5,529 bases of DNA from DASYRM01 sp036004405. GTDB lineage: Bacteria > Acidobacteriota > Vicinamibacteria > Vicinamibacterales > UBA2999. The DNA lies in contig DASYRM010000161.1 in the NCBI GenBank assembly GCA_036004405.1, forward strand, positions 1 through 5,529. The letters run 5' to 3'. A program made the position numbers and the translations under genes. Shown here one piece after another: positions 1-5,529 of this stretch (positions within the stretch are counted from its first letter, which is position 1; every line of letters begins with the position of its first letter). The notes beneath the pieces are model-generated. The model had not been told where the DNA came from. It made no database searches and saw nothing but the letters and a program-made list of their open reading frames with translations.

Positions 1-151
1 ACCCCCTCGATGACGTCCACCAGCACGACGTCCCCCAGCTCCTTCTCCACCGCGTACTGGGCGACGGTGGCGCCGACGTTGCCGGCGCCGACCACCGTGA
101 TCTTGGGGCGGCGATGCACCGCGCTCAGCGGCTCGGCATGACCGACCTGCA

Positions 152-152
<1 letters not shown>
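1..152 (-). CDS. mdh: malate dehydrogenase, N-terminal part (runs off the window)
   Basis: Only the first 50 codons are present; the frame is open at the window edge. The product should oxidise malate to oxaloacetate with NAD in the cytoplasm. Residues 16-27 read PKITVVGAGNVG, a Rossmann dinucleotide-binding strand and glycine loop (GxGxxG, residues 22-27). The second strand ends LVDVIEG, with Asp46 placed to bind the adenosine ribose, as in NAD-dependent enzymes. This fits the LDH-like malate dehydrogenase family. Lactate dehydrogenase is the main alternative, but the icd neighbour favours malate dehydrogenase. The ATG at 152 shares one base with the icd stop (TGATG), implying translational coupling. 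A GTG in the same frame at 119 would remove 11 residues and put the start nearer the conserved strand, as in many family members; neither start has a strong Shine-Dalgarno sequence. Enzyme family is fairly sure; exact start is not. Confidence 0.85.
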
Positions 153-1413
<1,261 letters not shown>

Positions 1414-1414
<1 letters not shown>

Positions 1415-3762
1415 CAAACGTCCTTTCCTGGCTTCGCCTTGGTATCGCCCGCCTCGAGCTTGGTGTCCGCGGGGAGGGCGGTCTCGCCCGTCTTGGTATC
1501 GACCGGCTGTCCGGCGTTCAGCGCCGAGCCCGCCCTGAACCAGGCGATCTGGTCACGCGTCATGCTGTGGCGGGTCTGGATCTCCAGCACCCGGCCGTCG
1601 GACTTCTTGATCTTCACCGTGACCGGCTTGCCGGGCTCCAGCGTGTAGAGCCCGATCACGCTCACCCGGTCGGTCTGCTCGAACTTGTCGTAGTCCGCCG
1701 GGTCGACGAAGGTCAGGGGCAGGATGCCCTGCTTCTTGAGGTTCGTCTCGTGGATGCGCGCGAAGCTGCGCACGATCACGCACACGCAGCCGAGATAGCG
1801 CGGCGACATCGCCGCGTGTTCGCGGCTGCTGCCCTCGCCGTAGTTCTCGTCGCCGATCACGATCCACTCGAGGCCCTCCGCCTTCAGCTCGCGCGCGATC
1901 TTGGACAGGGACTGGCCGGAGGCGCCCGTGAGCGGGTTCACGCCCTTGCCCGCCTCGCCCGTGAAGGCGTTGACGGCGCCGAGGAACATGTTGTCGCTGA
2001 TGCGGTCGAGATGGCCGCGGAAGCGCAGCCAGGGACCGGCCGGCGAGATGTGATCGGTCGTGGTCTTGCCCTTGGTCTTGACCAGGATCGGCAGGTCGAT
2101 GAAGTCCGTGCCGTCCCAGGCGACGAACGGGCCGAGCACCTGCAGCCGCTCGCTGTTGGCGGGGATCGCGATCTCGACCGCCTCGCCCTCGGCCGCGGGC
2201 GCCTCGTAGCCTTCCTCGCCGCGCAGGAAGCCCTTGCGCGGCAGCTCGTCCACTTCCGGCGCCGTGAAGCGCACGGGCTTGCCGTCCGCCCCCGGCAGCG
2301 TGTCGTGCACCGGGTCGAAGTCCAGCGTGCCCGCCAGCGCCAGGGCCGTGACCATGTCCGGGCTGGTGATGAACGACAGCGTCGCCGCGCTGCCGTCGTT
2401 GCGGCCGGGGAAGTTGCGGTTGAACGACGACACGATCGTGTTCGTCTCGTTGGCGCCGATGTCGGACCGCTTCCACTGGCCGATGCACGGCCCGCACGCG
2501 TTGGCGAGCACGGTGCCGCCGATCTTGGTGAACGTGTCGATGAGGCCGTCGCGCTTGATCGTCTGGAACACGCGCTCGGAGCCCGGCGTGATCAGGAAGG
2601 GCGTCCTGGCCTTGATGCCCGCCTTGATCGCCTGCGTGGCAATGTGGGCCGCGCGCTGCATGTCTTCGTACGACGAGTTGGTGCAGGAGCCGATGAGCGC
2701 GGACTTGATCGTCGCCGGCCAGCCGTTGGCCTTCACCTCGGCGCCGAGGCGGCTGATCGGCCGCCCGAGATCGGGCGAGTGCGGGCCGACCACGTGCGGC
2801 TCGAGCTCGTCCAGGTTGATCTCCACGATCTCGTCGTAGAAGGCCTTCGGATTGTCCTCGACCTCCGCGTCGGCGGCGAGGTGCTCGCGGTTCTGCTCGG
2901 CGAGCGCGGCGACGTCGGCGCGCTCGGTGGCGCGCAGGTAGGCCGCCATGCGCGAGTCGAACGGGAACACCGAGGTGGTGGCGCCCAGCTCGGCGCCCAT
3001 GTTGCAGATCGTGCCCTTGCCGGTGGCGCTGATCGACTCCACGCCCGGGCCGAAGTACTCGATGATCTTGTTGGTGCCGCCCTTCACCGTCAGCAGCGTG
3101 CACAGGTACGTGATGATGTCCTTGGGCGCCGTCCAGCCCGACAGCTTGCCGGTGAGGTGCACGCCCACGAGCCGCGGGTGCAGCACTTCCCACGGCAGCC
3201 CGGACATCGCCTCCGCGCAGTCGGCGCCGCCGACGCCAATGGCCAGCATGCCGAGCCCGCCACCGTTGGGCGTGTGCGAGTCCGCGCCGATCATCAGCCC
3301 GCCCGGGAACGCGTAGTTCTCGAGCACGACCTGGTGGATGATGCCGGCGCCCGGCTTCCAGAAGCCCATGCCGTACTTGCGCGCCGCGGAGTGCAGGAAG
3401 TTGTAGACCTCCTCGTTCTCGCTGATCGCGCGCGCCAGGTCCTCCTTCGCGCCGGACTCGGCACGGATCAGGTGATCGCAGTGCACGGTGGTCGGCACGG
3501 CGACGCGCGTGCGGCCGGACTGCATGAACTGGAGGATCGCCATCTGCGCCGTCGCGTCCTGCAGCCCCACGCGGTCCACCCGCAGGCGCAGGATCGCCTT
3601 GCCACGCTCCCACTCCTGGTGCGCGAAGTCGTCACAGTGGCTGACGAGGATCTTCTCGGCGAGGGCGAGCGGACGTCCGAACGTCTGCCGCGCGCGCGCG
3701 ATACGCTCCGGCATGGCGGCGTACAGGGTGGCGATGGCGCTGGGGGACGTCCCGGTGCTCAT
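1414..3762 (-). CDS. acn: aconitate hydratase, mitochondrial type
   Basis: Interconverts citrate and isocitrate through cis-aconitate using a [4Fe-4S] cluster, in the cytoplasm. At 782 residues it matches the mitochondrial aconitase type rather than bacterial AcnA (about 890) or AcnB (about 860). The catalytic set is complete: Gln68; Asp96-His97 in TTVHCDHL; His143; Asp161-Ser162-His163 in DSHTPNGGGLG; Asn254; cluster ligands Cys360 (IGSCTNSS), Cys423 and Cys426 (ACGPCIGQW); Asn448, Arg449 and Arg454; Asp570, Ser573 and Arg582 in the swivelling domain region; and Ser645-Ser646-Arg647 in YGEGSSREHAA. The ATG at 3762 has GAGAGGAG 5 bases upstream. The last 30 or so residues, after the usual WFRAGSALN end, form a Lys/Thr/Asp-rich tail with three DTK units that the family does not need. 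The gene leads the acn-icd-mdh unit and its stop overlaps the icd ATG. Confidence 0.97.
1421..1425 (-). promoter_or_regulatory. ribosome-binding site of icd
   Basis: The minus strand reads AGGAAAGGACGTTTGATG. The AAGGA core lies 6 bases before the ATG at 1414 and is embedded in the last sense codons of acn (Gly-Lys-Asp-Val-stop). It selects the ATG over the adjacent TTG and gives icd its own initiation signal in addition to coupling with acn. Confidence 0.75.
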
Positions 3763-3767
3763 GCGAA

Positions 3768-3775
3768 CTCCTCTC
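3768..3775 (-). promoter_or_regulatory. ribosome-binding site of acn
   Basis: GAGAGGAG on the minus strand, 5 bases before the acn ATG, within a longer purine run (3768-3780). This is one of the strongest ribosome-binding sites in the window. It can pair with a pyrimidine tract at 3823-3832 in the same leader. Confidence 0.75.
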
Positions 3776-3805
3776 CCTCTGTCAGGCGGGCAACAGACGC
3801 ACGGC

Positions 3806-3835
3806 CGCCTCCCTTCCTCGCCAGGAAAGGAGGCG
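3806..3835 (-). promoter_or_regulatory. long hairpin in the acn leader
   Basis: An inverted repeat with 13-base arms (3806-3818 and 3823-3835) around a 4-base loop (3819-3822). Twelve positions are Watson-Crick pairs. The remaining one, 3813/3828, is a G-U wobble in minus-strand RNA but a C/A mismatch in plus-strand RNA, so the fully paired form belongs to the acn transcript. No run of U follows on either strand, which argues against an ordinary intrinsic terminator. It lies 44 bases upstream of the acn ATG and downstream of the candidate promoter, so it would sit in the 5' untranslated leader. Function is inferred: leader control, transcript stabilisation, or a weak end for the peptidase transcript. 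Confidence 0.6.
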
Positions 3836-3851
3836 ACATGAAAGACAAATT

Positions 3852-3881
3852 ACTTTAACGCGCCGCGACTTAGGTCGTCAA
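3852..3881 (-). promoter_or_regulatory. candidate sigma70-type promoter for acn-icd-mdh
   Basis: On the minus strand TTGACG (3881-3876, five of six matches to the -35 consensus) is followed after 18 bases by TAAAGT (3857-3852, four of six matches to -10). The -10 lies in the most AT-rich short stretch of an otherwise very GC-rich window (about 3838-3858). The -35 contains the TGA stop of the upstream peptidase gene. Transcription would start near 3845, giving a leader of roughly 80 bases that includes the hairpin at 3806-3835. This is a consensus match by eye only. Confidence 0.4.
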
Positions 3882-4516
3882 GGACGGGCCGGATTCGTGC
3901 CGGCGGCGGCCACGGTGCCGTTGGCACATTCGAGGCTACTCGTCCAGGCGCGCTCGGAGGGAAAGCGCGAGAGCAGGTCGTGAATCTCGTCGCACGGCAT
4001 GCGGTGGCCCCACGGCAGCACGCTGCGGTTCGCCGCGAGCATCCGGTGGAAGGTCGCGAGGTGATCGTGGACGAGGCGCAGCGACTGCGCCTGCGTGCGG
4101 CCCGTCACCCGCGTGAGGATCTCGACCGCCTTGGCGTTGGCGTCGAGCTCGCGCCGCTCCTGCTCGCGCCGCTGGTCGAGCGAGGTCGACGCGCCCAGCG
4201 GCGCATCGTGGCCGAGCAGGTAGTGCGCCAGCTCGTGGGCGACGAGCGAGTCGCGGTGGCGCGAGAGGAGCATGCCCGTGGAGATCGTGATCATGCCGCG
4301 CCGGTAGGTCCCGCCGATGTTCGAAGTGTCGTTGCCGATCAGCACATAGATCGTCGACACGGAGTAGGCGCGGGCAGTGGCGTCCACGATCGCGCTGATC
4401 TCCTGGGCGCCCTGCTCCTGCTTGGGCGTGAGCGTGGCACAACCGGCGGGCAGCACCGCGACCAGTCCGAGGAAGAGCGCGCAATTCCAGAGTCTGCAAT
4501 AGACAAAGTGAAGCAT
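3878..4516 (-). CDS. M48-type zinc metallopeptidase, putative lipoprotein
   Basis: Predicted periplasmic or membrane-anchored zinc peptidase of 212 residues; its substrate is unknown. The zinc motif HELAH is at residues 94-98 in SLVAHELAHYLLGH. A second conserved block, RELDANAKAVEIL, supplies the likely third zinc ligand Glu123 with Asp125, the spacing and pattern of M48 (Ste24/HtpX/BepA-like) peptidases. The N terminus has a hydrophobic stretch ending VLPAGC with Cys26, which resembles a lipobox, although Pro at -3 is not standard. Cys175 and Cys197 could form a disulfide if the protein is exported. It lacks the several membrane spans of HtpX and Ste24 and the TPR domain of BepA. The open frame begins at a TTG at 4552 that has no RBS; the ATG at 4516 is chosen because it gives a normal signal-peptide length and has a weak AAAAGA upstream. 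The first codons are AT-rich and include AGA, unlike the rest of the window. It lies 42 bases after sdhB. Family is fairly sure, role is not. Confidence 0.8.
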   Translation of the reverse strand: MLHFVYCRLWNCALFLGLVAVLPAGCATLTPKQEQGAQEISAIVDATARAYSVSTIYVLIGNDTSNIGGTYRRGMITISTGMLLSRHRDSLVAHELAHYLLGHDAPLGASTSLDQRREQERRELDANAKAVEILTRVTGRTQAQSLRLVHDHLATFHRMLAANRSVLPWGHRMPCDEIHDLLSRFPSERAWTSSLECANGTVAAAGTNPARP

Positions 4517-4558
4517 TCGTCTTTTCTGGCCGATCGCGCGCGCCGGGGTCAAGCCCGA

Positions 4559-5290
4559 TCAGGCGGAGCGCAGGAGACGACGGACGCCCCGCGCGCGCAG
4601 CCGCACGATCGACGTGGTCGGCGAGAGCCCCATCGGGCAGACGTCCGTGCAGTTGGCCTGGCCGTGGCAGCGCGCGAGCGCGTCCTCGGCCATCAGCACC
4701 GCCCACCGCGCGGGTCCGGCGTCGTCGCGGCGGTCGCGCTGCAGCGTGAAGGCGCGGTTGAGCGCGGCGGGTCCCGGGAAGCGCGCGTTGTGCGCCACCA
4801 TCGTGCACGCCGACACGCACATCCCACACCCGATGCACTCGATCGCCTCGTCGATGTCCCGCCGCTCGGCGGAGTCGGCCGGGATCAGCGCGTACGGCTC
4901 CGCGCCCGCCGCGGGGACGAAGGCGGCGCCGGCATCGGCCATCCGCGCCGCGAAGGGGGCCATGTCGACGACGAGGTCGCGCAGCAGCGGGAAGTGGTAG
5001 AGCGGCCGCACCTCGACGGGCCCACCACCGAGCGAGGTCAGGCGCGTGCGGCACGCCCAGCGCTCCCGGCCGTCGATCACCATCGCGCACGACCCGCACA
5101 TTCCCACGCGGCAGGCATAGCGGAACGCCAGCGTGGCGTCGTGGCGCCGCTGGATCTCGACGAGCGCGTCGAGCACCGTGGTGTCGGCGGACGCGCTGAC
5201 GGTGAATGTGTCTCGGCGCTCCGCCACGTCCGGCGACCAGCGGAAGACGCGCACGTCGACGTTGCTCGACGTGCCGGGCGCCGGGTCCAT
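4559..5290 (-). CDS. sdhB: succinate dehydrogenase/fumarate reductase iron-sulfur subunit
   Basis: Carries electrons from the flavoprotein SdhA to the membrane quinone site. The 243-residue protein has the two expected domains. The N-terminal [2Fe-2S] ferredoxin-like domain has Cys60, Cys65, Cys68 and Cys80 (YACRVGMCGSC...WAC). The C-terminal domain has CIGCGMCVSAC and CHGQANCTDVCPMGL: Cys152, Cys155, Cys158 and Cys218 fit the [4Fe-4S] cluster, and Cys162, Cys208 and Cys214 the [3Fe-4S] cluster, which is the usual three-cluster SdhB pattern. The open frame extends to a GTG at 5311, but the ATG at 5290 overlaps the stop of the upstream anchor gene by one base (TGATG) and avoids a 7-residue overlap, so it is preferred. 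Sequence alone cannot separate succinate dehydrogenase from fumarate reductase; the oxidative-cycle neighbours acn, icd and mdh favour the former. Basic residues are dense at the C terminus (RLRARGVRRLLR). Confidence 0.95.
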   Translation of the reverse strand: MDPAPGTSSNVDVRVFRWSPDVAERRDTFTVSASADTTVLDALVEIQRRHDATLAFRYACRVGMCGSCAMVIDGRERWACRTRLTSLGGGPVEVRPLYHFPLLRDLVVDMAPFAARMADAGAAFVPAAGAEPYALIPADSAERRDIDEAIECIGCGMCVSACTMVAHNARFPGPAALNRAFTLQRDRRDDAGPARWAVLMAEDALARCHGQANCTDVCPMGLSPTTSIVRLRARGVRRLLRSA

Positions 5291-5529
5291 CAGTACCACC
5301 GCCACGTCCACACCAGGACGAAGACCACCGCCGCGAGCGCGAGCGCGGCGGCGAAGAGCGTGCGGTGCCAGCGCACGGGCAACCCGAAGTCGAGCAGCAG
5401 CGCGCGGACGCCGAGCAGCGCGTGGATCAGCACGAGCGCGAGCAGCGCGGCCTGCACGCCCCGCCGGAACGGGTTGGCGAGGTGCGCGGCGACGACGGCG
5501 AGGAGCAGGATGGCGGCGGCGCGCTGGAT
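5290..5529 (-). CDS. sdhD: succinate dehydrogenase membrane-anchor subunit, C-terminal part (runs off the window)
   Basis: An open minus-strand frame enters from the window edge and ends with TGA at 5290-5292, giving the last 79 residues. It shows three hydrophobic spans: about residues 4-18 (AAAILLLAVVAAHLA), 25-47 (ending LLLDF) and 57-76 (TLFAAALALAAVVFVLVW), the three-helix plan of SdhC/SdhD anchors. Two family marks are visible: QRAAAILL at the start of the first helix, like the QR motif near the quinone site, and IHALLGVRALLLDF in the second, which matches the heme-ligand helix of SdhD (H...G......D). It helps hold SdhAB on the membrane and pass electrons to quinone, probably with a b-type heme. 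The stop shares a base with the sdhB ATG. Assignment rests on topology, the His motif and the neighbour; SdhC versus SdhD cannot be settled from this fragment. Confidence 0.8.
   Translation of the reverse strand: MQRAAAILLLAVVAAHLANPFRRGVQAALLALVLIHALLGVRALLLDFGLPVRWHRTLFAAALALAAVVFVLVWTWRWY

Noticed and set aside
1553..3613. 686-codon minus-strand frame inside acn
   Set aside because: Alternate-frame shadow of acn, very rich in Arg, Gly and Ala, with no domain.
3806..3835. Intrinsic terminator for the peptidase transcript
   Set aside because: The stem is strong but no U-run follows on the minus strand, and it lies downstream of the candidate acn promoter. It is kept as a leader hairpin instead.
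1567..3858. 763-codon open frame on the plus strand, antisense to acn
   Set aside because: It mirrors the acn gene in GC-rich sequence, has arginine/valine/leucine-rich composition with no domain, and acn itself is complete with all catalytic residues.
3866..3877. Small hairpin CGAC-loop-GTCG just after the peptidase stop
   Set aside because: Only four pairs and no U-run; too weak to call a terminator or operator.
3763..3877. Iron-responsive-element-like hairpin before aconitase
   Set aside because: I looked for a CAGUGN loop with a bulged C in the leader and found none.
4522..4552. Promoter TTGACC followed by CAGAAA before the peptidase, which would give a leaderless transcript at the ATG
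   Set aside because: The -35 is good but the -10 matches only three of six bases; not enough to list.
3936..5099. 387-codon minus-strand frame overlapping sdhB and the peptidase
   Set aside because: Runs through both genes in another frame and is Arg/Ala-rich, while both real genes show clear catalytic or cluster motifs.

Overview
The window is a GC-rich bacterial chromosomal segment with all genes on the minus strand. In transcription order (right to left) it holds: the 3' end of a succinate dehydrogenase/fumarate reductase membrane-anchor gene (sdhD-like); sdhB, the iron-sulfur subunit; a small M48-type metallopeptidase that looks like a lipoprotein; a mitochondrial-type aconitase (acn); an NADP-type isocitrate dehydrogenase (icd); and the first 50 codons of malate dehydrogenase (mdh). 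Strong GC bias at third codon positions creates many long spurious frames on both strands, which are left out. There is no RNA gene, insertion sequence, CRISPR array or phage signal.

Layout. Positions 5529-4559 are a translationally coupled sdh block; the anchor stop and the sdhB ATG share one base (TGATG). Positions 4516-3878 hold the peptidase. Positions 3877-3763 are the only intergenic stretch of note: 115 bases with the window's clearest AT-rich patch, a candidate sigma70-type promoter and a long hairpin just upstream of acn. Positions 3762-1 are the acn-icd-mdh block, again joined by two TGATG stop/start overlaps.

Together the enzymes cover citrate to 2-oxoglutarate (acn, icd), succinate to fumarate with electrons to quinone (sdh) and malate to oxaloacetate (mdh). 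This is a clustered oxidative citric-acid-cycle locus, probably two transcription units with the peptidase between them. The mitochondrial-type aconitase next to icd and mdh, in a very GC-rich genome, fits a soil or sediment lineage such as Rokubacteria/Methylomirabilota, Acidobacteria or a deltaproteobacterial group. That placement is a guess from gene type and base composition only.

I see no clearly new biological system; the coding content is core metabolism. The points most worth a second look are the acn leader, where one pyrimidine tract could pair either with a local hairpin arm or with the acn ribosome-binding site; the lysine-rich repetitive tail of the aconitase; the unexplained M48 lipoprotein inside the cluster; and the anchor gene lying directly before sdhB. 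Several gene starts differ from the longest open frame and are set below from RBS and overlap evidence.
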